Source of the DNA: Roseimaritima ulvae
GTDB taxonomy: Bacteria; Planctomycetota; Planctomycetia; Pirellulales; Pirellulaceae
NCBI RefSeq assembly: GCF_008065135.1
Contig: NZ_CP042914.1
Coordinates: forward strand, 6,801,404-6,865,403
Length of the DNA: 64,000 bases
Direction of reading: 5' to 3'
The translations under genes and the position numbers were made by a program. This document shows, in pieces, positions 1 to 12,000 of this stretch; the first letter of the stretch is position 1, and every line of letters begins with the position of its first letter. The notes beneath the pieces are model-generated. The model had not been told where the DNA came from and did no database searches. It worked only from the letters and a program-made list of their open reading frames with translations.

Positions 1-3000
1 TGCCCAGCGAAACCGTCTGGGTCCCATCGATCGGCTCGGCGCCACGGGTGGCCAGGTTGGGGGTCCCCAAGGCTGTCAGCGGGTTTTGGAATTCAGCATC
101 CGGTTCCGGGCCGCCGTTGGCGCCCGGGGTGTAACTGGTGACCGCATCGGCAAACGACAGACTGCCTTGAGAGAACACGATGCCGTTGATCGTCTCCGAT
201 GGCGCGGTCACGCCGGGCGTCACCGATCCGCCGATCACCGTGTTATTGACAATCCGGTCGAACGGTACCGGGTCCAGGTCGGAACCCCCGGCGTCGATTC
301 CCGAAACGCGAATCCCGCCGACGTCGTTAAAGGCCAACACGTTACTCTGGACCACCACGCCCGGCACCAAAGCTTCGGTGTTCAGTTCCACCAGGTTGCG
401 TGGGTAGCGGACCAAGCTGTCGGTCGTGTTACCGTCCACATCCGCGGTCACGTCGTGAACCAGGTCGATGCCATATTGTGAATTGAACAGGAATCGACTG
501 TTTTCGACCAGGATCACACCCTGTGCGTCACGTTCGCGGTTCTCATCGCCGCGACCGCCCAGTCGCACCACTTCGGCCAATGCGCCATTGGTGTTATCGA
601 CCAGCGACAATCCCAACAGATTGATTCGTGGATCCGACAAGGTATCCAGTCCGCTGGCGGGTTGAGCGGAAACATCCAGCACCGCCTGCACCGGTGAACT
701 GTTGATCGCCGCCAAAATCGCTTCGGCGACTTCGCTGGCCGTCTGCGGACGCACCAGGCCGGTTCCCGGAACCGGTAAACCGGTCAGCGGGTTGATGTCT
801 TCGCTGCCGGGTTCCACAGCCAAGAAGGTATAAGGAATTGCCACGCGTCCCGGGGCCACGCCGGTTTCCGATTCCACCAGGTCGAACTCGAAAGTCACCG
901 TGGCATTGCCATCGCCAATCGTAAAGCTGGCACCATCGATCAGATCGGTGGCTGGATGCGCCGTGATGGTCTGCGACTGGGCCAACCGCGTGTTGGTGTC
1001 CAAGGCCCGGAAGGTGACACCGTTATTGGAAGCCACGTATTCGCTGGCGTCGCGAATTTCCAACTGGTAGGAGCCGGTCACCAAGTCGCTGACCGGTTGA
1101 GCGGGACTGGTCAGATTCGGTGAGGGATCGACGATAAAGTCAGTCTCGACGGTCGCTCCGGTCGCCAGTTCTCCACGTTCGGCAAAGCCGATGATGATAT
1201 CGTCGATGTATACGCCTTCGAAGGCGTTATTGCGAGCGCGACCCGCACCTTCGCTGCCGAAGGAGTCGCCATAGCGAATCCCGCCCAGCCCGAACGGTCC
1301 GCTATCGTCAACCGACAAGCCGGTGAACTTGACCAACGACCCCGAGCTGCCAAAACCGGTCAGCTGCCCGTCGGCGAAATGCTGAGCGGCAGCGTAGCGG
1401 ATCGCATCGGCCACTTCAGTTGCCGACATCCCACTATCGATGGCTATCGGCAGCCCCACATTGTTCAACGATTGCTCGATGGACAGCGGACTATCGGCGG
1501 GCACCGAAACGTCGTAGCCGCCGGTGATTTCGATACGGTTGCCATCGGACAGCACGCGGAAATCGCGGGTCACCGAGATCTCGGCTGTATAGTTGCCGAC
1601 GTCGCCGTCGGTGCCCGAACCAGCAATCGTGGGATTGTAGTTCGAATTCTGATTGCTGCTAATACCGATGTAATACGTCTGGTCCCCTTGAGCCGTGATC
1701 AGGTAGTCCAGCACGACGCCGGGGTTCGCCGGATCGAACGGTGGGATGGCATCACTAGGCACCACGTTGCCTTCGCTGTCGAAGACACGCACCAGAGGCG
1801 TGACGGCCGATCCCAATTCCGGATCCGCCATCACCGACAACGTCGCGCCGGCCGGCAGGTCCACACGGAACAGATCCACGTCTTGGACATTGTTGATATT
1901 GCCCACGCCCGAGTAGGTCACGTCGCCGTCGGGAATTGGCAAGGCGGTCGCCGAGACCAATTCTTCATTCGGTTCGACGGTGAAGTCAAAGCCGCTGTTG
2001 ACCACCGGGGCCGGCGGATTCGCAGCCACCAGCGGTGCCAACAAGGCCGTCACCTGGCTGGCGGTTAGCTCAGCCAGCGGAGTGGCTCCCGGGATGCTGG
2101 CGTCGTACAGCAAGACGTCGACTTCGCCGGCTGCGGTATCCACGTTGCGGAAGCCGTCGTTTAATACAAACGTCACGCCGCCGATGTTGACCGTGACCCG
2201 GCTGTCGGGTGCCGAACCGGCAACGCCGCCATCGACCGTGTTGTAGTAGGCCGCGATATCGCTGCCCGGAGGCGTCACGATGGTGGGGCCAAAGGACAGA
2301 TAAAATTCCTGGCCGGAAACCGTAAATTGTTCGCCATCACGCAGCTCACTGCCGGGCAAAGCGCGAATCGACGCATCGCCGCCGCCGACCTGGCCCGAAG
2401 AGCTGAACTCGACACGCAGGCGGAGGTTTTCGCGACCGGCGAACTCGTTCAGCGGGACGCGAGCTTGTCGCCACGTGCCACTATTATCAAAGGTTTCTTG
2501 GACCTCTACATCGATACCGTCCAGCGGCGTCGGCTCGTCGTACTGGTCGTCCAAGCTACCGCCCAGACGCACCGAAGCATTGGTCGATACCAAGTGCTCC
2601 GAACCGTCCTCCGTGATCACATACACGCGGAAGGCGTCCAGACCGTTGTCGCTTTCCAGGAAGTAGTTGAAGTACAGGTGCGGTTGATCGGCGGCCGAAT
2701 AGCCCACCAGATCAAACGTATTGCTCTCCAACGCCCCGTAGGCTCCGCCCGGGAAGTTGTACGTATTGCTGACGCTCTGGCCGTCTTGCCGACCCACGTT
2801 CAGGGGATTGCCACCGATCGCCGAAGTCCCGCCCTCGTAGGCAAAGTGCAAGCTCGCTCCGCCCGCACTGGAGCCGCGGGTTCCATTAAAGGTCGAGTTG
2901 ATACCGTGTCCGGCATCGTTCTCTCGGGTATCGGTGACGTGCCACAGATTGGAATCCAAGGTGCTAAACGCCAGACCGCGAACGGCGCCATTTCCGTTTG

Positions 3001-6000
3001 CATCGATACTGGTCTGTCCGCCAAAGAACACCGGCTGCAATTCGCCCGCGGTATTAAACGCGTAGACTTCGCCGCTGGCGGTGGTACCAAACAGCAGGTC
3101 ACCATACTGACCGCCATCGACGTTCTGCGGGCCGGTCACCAGACCGGTAAAGGGAATGCCCACCAAATCGGTGGCCGTGCCCACGTAGGTGGCGATCCCC
3201 AGCGGGCTGGGATTGTGAGCCGTGGGGTTATTGACGCGATACAAACCGCCGGCATCCGAAATGGCATACAAGACGCCGCCCACCGTGGCGATGCCGCGAA
3301 TGGTTCCGCCCGGGGCCACATTGGAGACTTCAAAGGCCGGTCCCACCGAGTTGCGGGTCACCGACGCATTGCTGACAGTCACCTCGCGACCGTTGGCGGT
3401 CGCCGTGACGGTCCCCAGCGAAGCATTGTTGATGGCTTGGGCGATTCGCACAGCGATGTCGACGTCGCGGTCGGAAACCGAGAACGGTACGGCGATGTTG
3501 CCAGAACCCGTCGTGACGCCACTTTGCCCGGTTTGGGCGGTAATCACATTGGCGATTTGCAGGCTCGTCACGTCCACCGACGTGGCCCCGCGGAAATTGA
3601 TCCGGTTGCCGGCATACCCCACGGTCACGCCATCGCGGACCACACCGGCCAACGCCGCTGCAAATTCTTCCGGCGAGGCGGTTTCTTCGATGCGAATCTG
3701 GTTGGCTTCCAATCCTGGCGTCACGGCATAGTCGCCCTCGACTGCCAATCCGGCACCGCTGACCACCGGTAGCACGGTTTCCGAATCCTGGCTCAGACTG
3801 ATCCGTCCGAGACTTTCGGTGGCTCGGGCCACGATCGCGAAATCGGCTCGCGTGATGGTATCGGCCAACCCGGCATACAATTCTTCCGCGGACAACAGGT
3901 TTCCGTTGATGTCCAGCATGTCCACACGAATCGCACCGGCACTGACGGTGCCGTTTTGGTCAAATTCGAAGGTCCGCTGCACGCCATTGATGTCGGTCAA
4001 CACCACTTGGTCACCGTCGGCGACCGTCGGCACCAAATCGCCGTCGATGTTCGGCGTAGAAGCCACCGTCAATACCGGTCCGGTATTGAACTCATAGGTC
4101 GTCGTGCCGGCCAACGTGGTTACAGAGATCTGATCGCCATCACGAATGGAGGCCCCCAGCTCGTCGTCGTACTGATAGGTAAACTCGGGACCGGCATCAA
4201 ATTCGAACGTGTACTGGGTCAGGTCCGAAGCGGTGATGGTAAAGGTCGTCGCTGGGCCGCCGGCCAAGCTGTCGACGATCAGGGGAGTAGTCACTCCGTT
4301 GACATTAACATTGGTCGCTGCGGTAACCACAAACGTGGTCCGCGCTGCGGTGCCGGAATCGATCACGTTGCCCGCCGAATCGACCAACCGCGTTTCGATG
4401 TATCCACGTTCGCGAATCTGCGTGCCTGCGCCACTGCCGCGTTCATCAAACGTGACCGTTTGCCCGCCCACGGTAAACGTGCGGACCACCCGGTCCCCCA
4501 CCGCGCCACTAAAAGCTTGGCCGGTCTGAGGATCAAATTGGTACAAGATGTTGTTGAAATACGCCGGCCGTTCGTTGGGGAACGTTCCCACCGAGGAAGC
4601 GGGGATCCGGTTACCCACGAAGAATCCAAGCCCGTCGCCCAGGAACGTCATCGCTTCGGGGTGCACGCCTTCGTCCGAACGAATCACTTCCGGACCATCG
4701 GCCGTCTGCACCACCTCATACGTCTCGATGTTGCTGGCACCGATGCTGGTCAGCGCGGCGGTCTCGGAACTGATCCGGTAGTATCCCACCCCGGTATCGT
4801 TAGGCGGATTGCCGTTTAAGTAATCACGGTTGTAACCGAACAATTCACCGTTGGGCAAAAAGGCAAAGTCGGCGATGTCCTGGTTGGGCAAACCGATGCT
4901 GCCGTAGTTTTCCCCGGTAAAGGGGTTGATCATATTGACGGTTTGCTGAGTTCCCGTGTTGTTGCGACCGATGGTATACAACACCACGTCGTTCAACGTG
5001 TAATCGATGATCGAATTGACCGGGTCGAACAACACCGGCACGGTGGGATCGGCGGCTGTGCCACCGCCGGAGAAACCGATGCGGTCCTCGGCGATGCGGG
5101 TGATCGAATCGATCGGTTCCAGACGCAGCAGCGGGTTGGCCGGCGACTGCACATAGAATTGATCCAGCTGTTGCGGGATCCGCGTTTGATTCGAGATGGC
5201 CACATAATACGTGCCCTCGGACAACTCGGCAGTTCCCAAATAGGGATCCAAAGTACCAGCCGAACCGCGACTGAGGTCGGTGCCATCGACGCCCAAACCG
5301 GCTCGCGGTTGGTCATCGGCGATGTTGCTGTCGCCAGCGGTCATCACCAAGTTGCCGGCCGCGTCAAAGATGTAGAACGCCATGTCGGCGCGAGCGAAAT
5401 TGTCGGCGTAATCCAAATCAAACACCGTCGCCAGATACAACGCCGCGTTGTCACGCGTCAGCCGTTCGTATTGGACGTCGAACTGATACCAATCGATATC
5501 GTCTTCCCCGTCCAACACCCCAGCGATGGATTTGCTCAGCCGATCGCTGCTCAACGGGCCCGCCCCGTCATTGGCCGTGGCATCATTGGCCACCCCATAG
5601 GGTCCCAGCGGCTGAGCCTGACCGAAGGTATCGTTGGCGGCCGACTGTTCGTATTCTTCGCCCAACAGCGGCGAATGGAAGGGTTGCCCGATGATCTGCA
5701 GGCCGGTCGTGGCGTAGCGGATATCGGCAAAATTGACCTGCGTACCAGCCGACTCGTCGGTTTCCCGAAGCCGCAGTTGGAGGTTGTACGAACCGCTGGT
5801 CAGACCATTGCGGACGCCGGGATTGGCGGCCGCATCGTTACTCCGTACACGGACGTGATACAGGTTGCGGGTGCCATCTTCACCCGGCAAGATGATTCGC
5901 ATGCCGGGGTCGTAGCGGTTGGTCGAGTACAGGTCCTGCAACTCGTTGTCGTCGACCTGCTCGGTCATCGAGGTGGCGACCGTGACGCCCGCGGGGATCG

Positions 6001-9000
6001 TCAACAGACTGGTATCGACGCTTAGGTTGGGTACGTCGCTGCCCAGGTACAGGTCGTTATCGAAGCGGACCTGCAGTTCGTAGTCATCGCCCGCACTGCG
6101 CCGTGCCAAGCTCACATCGAGCGGTCCTAGAACACTTTGATAGGCCGCGTTCAAAGCCGCTTCGACCGTGGCCGCGGGGTTAGCCAAGAACAGTTCCACG
6201 TCCACTGGTACATTGATCGCCGAACCAAACAGGGTGAAGTTCAAGAAGCCTTCGGTTTGCTCGACATCACTGCCAATCGTGAGGATCTGGGTTTCGGTGC
6301 GTTCTCCCGCTTCGCTCATCGGATTCACCGAATCGGCATCTAAGCGACCCTCATCGACAAACAACAAGGAGGGATCCGCTTCTTCGGCCAGTGAATCGTT
6401 CGAGCGGGCCAACACCATGCCGTTGGCGTCGACCAATTCCAGCACGGCGTCCAGGGAATTGGCCGTACGGTCGATATCGAACCAGACCTCAGTTCCGGAC
6501 TCGGCCACAAACGAATACACGTCAACGTCGTCGCGTTGGGAGAGGAAACCGTCGACGATGAACCCGATGCGGCGGTTTTCATCGCCCTCCGATTCGCTCG
6601 GCGCCAACTCGCCCAAGTATTGCGACTGGCCGGGGATGGCATTGGTGCCAGGCGAAATGGCCGCCAGGGATTCGTTTTCGGCGATCGCGGCGACATTTCG
6701 GTCGCTGGCCGCTTCACGTACCACCACACCGTTCCATAACCCGGCTTCCACGTCTTGCAGGCCGGTCCCCAGCGAGGGGTCTTCGGGAATGAATTCCAAG
6801 AACGACGTGATGCGGCTGCTCGATGCCGTAGCCGTGGTCGACCAGGCAAAGGCGGTGGTGATGTCGTTGGGTCCGTAGGTCGTTCCCAGACCGGGCTCCA
6901 CACCGATCGGCAGGTCCACCAAGTCAATGTCGCCCACCAGGCTGAACGTGGCGGTGCCGGCCTGAATGGCGGTCTGCAAATCATTAAATTGATCGGCTGC
7001 CCAACCATCAAAGGTCGCCGACGTCTGGTTCACACCGTCGTCACTGTAGTAGCCACCGTGCGAGAACCCGAGACGACTGACACCGTCGATCGTGTAGGCC
7101 CGGAAGTCAGCCTGACCGGGTGTGCCCACGGTGTACAGGATGTCGTCGCTGACGAAATCTACATCTTCGTCCAGGTAACTGACCACTTGAATATCGCCCA
7201 GCGCGCTGCCGTCACTGGTCGTTAGATCCAAGGCGGTAAATAGCGTGGCGACGCCATCCTGGAAATAAGAGGTGGCAATCCACTCCACTTCCCCGTTGGG
7301 ACCGGTAAACGTGCCCCGGCTTTCCACACGGTCGTCGGCGATCAGCGTGGCGGCTTGCGTAATCGTCGAAGCGCTCAGCTCCGTCGCCGTTCCGCCGACC
7401 ACCACATACGTGGTGTATTCGAAGATGTAGTTCTGCGCGATCAGCAGCTGTTGATTGGTATCCAACCCGCTCACGGCGCTCTGCAGCACGCTGTTGCCAG
7501 CACCGATGTCAGCGGCAAAGAAGCCAGCGACATCTTGAGCGACGTCGTTGTCAATCAAAGTGCCGTTGTTGACTTCGGGTCCCGTGGGCAAGGTCCCCGA
7601 GCTGCCTCCGCCCGTCTGGTCGCTCAGACTACCGCCCAACAGGCCATCGTTATTGGTGTCCAACTGGGGCAACCCGGCTGGCGTGAAACCGGCCCCGGCA
7701 AAGTCATCGGCAAGGGTCGTCAAGACCACCGGGAAATCCGGGTGTCCGATCAATTGCAACGAACCACCGATGCGGTCGTCGATGCCGCGGAGCTGTTCTT
7801 CGGCCGTCAGCAGGTTACCGCCTACCACCAAGCCGGCGGTTTCCAGATCGTCCTGGAACTTAACCACCAGACTACCGCGAGCGTCGCTCTTTAATTGCAA
7901 GCCGCCGTAGACAAACTGGTTGGGAACTTCGATCGTATCGCGGACCACATGCACGATGTCATAGTCGTCCCAAACGCCCTGAGTGGTCAATTCGCCACCG
8001 CGGACCCGCATCCCGTTGACATCGTTATCGTCCAAGCGGTTGTCGCGAACCAAGGGGCCGGAGTTGCCCAGCGAAGCGACTTTGTCCAATTCTCCGGTGG
8101 AACGGCCTGTATCCACCACGGTTTGGAAGGACAGTGAGTTGACGTCCACGGTGATCGCGGCGCCTTCGCCACCGATGAATTGGTTATTGACAATCACCGG
8201 CGTGGCGGCGCGGACAAACACCGTGCCTTCCGCGTTGGCGCCACGTCCCACGCGGTCGTTACCGGCGGTCTCTTGACCGTCGGCATTAAATTCGAATTTG
8301 CTGTTCGCCAACCGCAGATCGGCTTGATGGACTTCGATGGCGTTGAAGTCTGCAAAGCCACCTTCGATTCGTGTCGTCCCGCCAGCGCCGGCGATGACCA
8401 CATTGTCCATGCTGCCCGTGGCGCCTTGCCCCAGGTAGATACCGCCCCAATCGCCCGGTGTGATGTCAAACTCCACACCCCGGTCATTGGTGTCAAAGGT
8501 GCCGCTGCCGCCGTAACGCTGGTCTTCCAGCGAGGTAAACACGATCGGCAATCCTGCTTCGCCCTCGGCCAGCAATTGAGCCCCAAAGCGGGCTTCGATA
8601 CGGGCGCTATCAAGTTTAATGACCGTCCCGGGATCGATATCCAAGCGGGCGTCCAAACGCGCCCGGAAGGCTTGCGGACTATCGACCAAGGTGCGACCGG
8701 GCGTGCCGTTGTTATCGACGTAAGTGGTGGTGCTGGCGTTCAGTTGGGCCACCAACTGGAAGGCCCCGGTAACCTCGTTGCCGTCCGCATCAAGCGTGAC
8801 CACGGCCCGGTACAGATTGCGAGCCACGAACTCGCCGCCGGACGGCACCCGCGGCAACTGGGTCAAGCGGATGGCGCCATCGCTGGTCAGTTCAAACGAC
8901 GGGGTCCGCGTGCTGGCGGCGCTCTGTTGACCGTCGGCTTCGACATACGTGACGCGGTACGCATAGGTGCCGGCGGGCACCGACGTGCCCACGCCTTGCG

Positions 9001-12000
9001 ACAGATTGGTCAACAGGATCGACGGTGCGCTGGAATCGACCACCGGTCCGCCAGGCGTGCCCTCGATGACCAAGTTTTCGGTCAGGATGTGCGGGATATC
9101 CGTATCATCAAACCGGGCCTGAACGGTCAACGGCTGCAACGTCGATCCGGATCGCGTGACCACTCGCACGAACAATCCGTTGATCGAGTTGTTAGTAATG
9201 TGGTTGTGGTGAATGTCCGGCCCGACCCGCGCATAGTCGGGGATAAAGGACGTCGCGCTCTGCGCATCGGGTTCGTCAAAGCGGGTTTCGGCAAAGGTAT
9301 CGGGCGTGGCTGCAATCGCTGCGTCCGCACTCATCGAAATCTGTGAGTGGACGATCGTGGGCCGCGTGATTGCCATGTCGATCGGCGAAATCACCACCGT
9401 GCGGCCATCAACCGATACCCGGCCGCCGCCGTAACGAATGTCGGCGAACTGCACTTGGTTCAGGAACAGCCCGGCGTCTTCGGGATTAAACCGCGACTCA
9501 TCGGCCGCATCCAGGTCGCCACGGAAATCCAAACCACCCCAGTCCCCGGCGGTGGCTACGGGCGTAAAGGCGGGGGAATTGCCACCGCCCACCGTATCGT
9601 CGTTGTAGCTGGTGAAAATCACGCTGCCCGGAATCAGCTCGCCTTCGTCGTCGACCACCGGCCGACCACTGGAATCCAACATCGTGGGCGTACCCAACAA
9701 CTGTAACGAGGCTCCGCTGTAATCGATGGTCGGAGCGGTGGAGCCGATGCCGACTCGCGAACGCTGCATCTTGAAGATCGCCCCGGCGTCGATGACCAGC
9801 GTCACGCCCTGAGGAACCTTCAGCTCCGCTCCGTCCTGCAGCGAATTGCCCAAGGAATTCAAGCCCACCTGATACGACAGGTTGTCTTCCGGGGTGTAAA
9901 CCAAACCATCGGCGCCCCCATTGGCGACCACACGCACGGTCTGCCCCGGCTGAGCCCGGGCCAGAGCGTCATCCAAATCGCGGTAGGGTTGGCCCAACGT
10001 ACCGTTGCCCAGACTGCTGGCCGCTTTGTCGACATACAGGGTCGTCGAGGGGTCGGCGGGCACAAACCAGAAGTTGTAAACGCCGCCGGGACGCCCGTCG
10101 GCGTCGCCGTCAAGCGCGACGCCTGTGGCATCGTTCAGCGTCTGGCTATCGCTGGCGACAAAATTGATTTGCAAGTCATAAGATCCCTCGCTGCGACCGC
10201 CAAAGCCGGTCCCGGTGATCGCCGGATCGTAGGTCTCGTTGCCACTGGCCGACACACCGACCACATAATTGCCCGGCGTCAGATCCAACTCGATCAACGA
10301 ATCCCGACTGAAGTAATCGTCGTTGGCGGCCAGCTCTTCAAACGTCCCATCGGGCAGTTCGCGATACAACCGCAGCGCGGTGTCCAACAAACTGGCCGCG
10401 GGCAGCCGTTCGGCCAGCGTCGAGATCGAGATCTTTCCCGGACGCGTCAACTGAAACTGATACAGGTCCACGTCGGTGCTGTCGGGCCGGTACATGTACT
10501 GACCGTTGACAATGTCCGCCGTGCTGGGGAATGCTGCTTCATTGTCAGTGCCTGGATTGAACACCGAATCAGTGCTCTGAGTAACCGGTTGCGGCAGATC
10601 GTCGGCATAGCCATAGCCCAACATCTGACCGACGACCAACATCGCACCGCGGAAGAACTCTCCGCCATACTGGTCGTCGATGGATTCATCAAAGTCCTGG
10701 AAGTCCATCACGCCGAGGTCATCGATGCCGTCGCCATTGCGGTCGCGGGTGACCACCGCCAAACCGCCGTCGCCGCTGGTGGCCGCCGGATTGCCGCCGT
10801 ACAAATCTCCAACTGCAATCGTGAAGAAGGCGTCTCCGGCCGGTCCGCCGTTGGTTTCCACGAACTGAATGCCCAGGTACTCACTGAACTGATGCAGGGC
10901 CTCGCGGACCCGATCCTTCTGCTGTTCACTGATGATGTTGAAGTACGTGGTGTCGTTATCCAGGCCTGGGCTGTTCGGGTCGTCACCCAGGAAGGACGGC
11001 GCAAAATCGTAGTAGATCGTGCTGATCCCATCAAACCGATCGGCGCCCTGACGCAAATAGTCCAGCGGGACGATTCGGTCCAGCCGCGTAGGATCCTCCG
11101 CACGTGGGGTGCTGACCCCAGGCACGTCCGGACCGGCTGGCAGATCCAACCCAAACGGCGTGGCGTTCATGATCTCGCCGGAGAACGTCAGCGTCTGCGT
11201 ACTGGAGGCATTGAAGTCGAACTGAGGACCCAGCGGATACGCGGTCGCAAAGGAATCGCCGGCGTCATTGGCCGTCAACGTGATCTCGGTGGGCACCAGC
11301 TGATTGCCGCTATGCGCCGCCGCCTCGGTATCCCCAACCCGCAAACGCACACCGCCCGCCAAAAACTGTCCGGGGCTGTCCGGGTCCGGAACCCGCGCCA
11401 GCGGGCGGTCAAAGCGAACCGTGGCGATATTGGATACCGAATCAAACGTGGGCGGACTGCTCAACGAAGGCTGCACGCGGACATCGTCGTTGGGGTCCAC
11501 TGTATCGCGCGTGTAATACAGATCGAAGAACTGCCGGAACAGCACCGGATCGGTAACGATCGCCGGATCCAAGGCTTCGCTGAAGTGGATCTCGATGACG
11601 CCCACATCCGGACTCAGCGTGCCGTCGCTGGCCCGCCGCACCGGCTCCGGCACCACGGCCAATACCTGCGGCCCTAAATTCAAATCGAATTGCAAGCCAA
11701 AGTTCTGCCCATCCGCAAAGGCTTCGCCCTGCGTGTTGGTCAACGCCGAAGCGCCCTCGCCCAACACGCTGATTTGATACTTATCGTCCGGCAGCGGCTC
11801 GGCGAACCGGAATACCACCTCGCGAGCCGAATCGCCCAAACCGATATACCCCGGCTCGATGGTCACGTCGCTGGCACCGGTCAGCGTCAGCGGCGAATAA
11901 GAGGTCGCCACATCGCCGATCGTGGTGCCCCCCGCCCCGGCCTGCAATTCCACTTGCAACAACTGCGAAGCCTGAGGATTGGAATTGATGGCCGTAATGA

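Noticed and set aside
2327-3772. Plus-strand ORF of 481 residues
   Set aside because: Lies antisense within the giant gene; His/Arg/Gly-rich composition typical of a shadow frame, no domain.
9989-11677. Plus-strand ORF of 562 residues
   Set aside because: Antisense to the giant gene, Arg/Gln/His-rich shadow composition, while the minus frame has clear domains.
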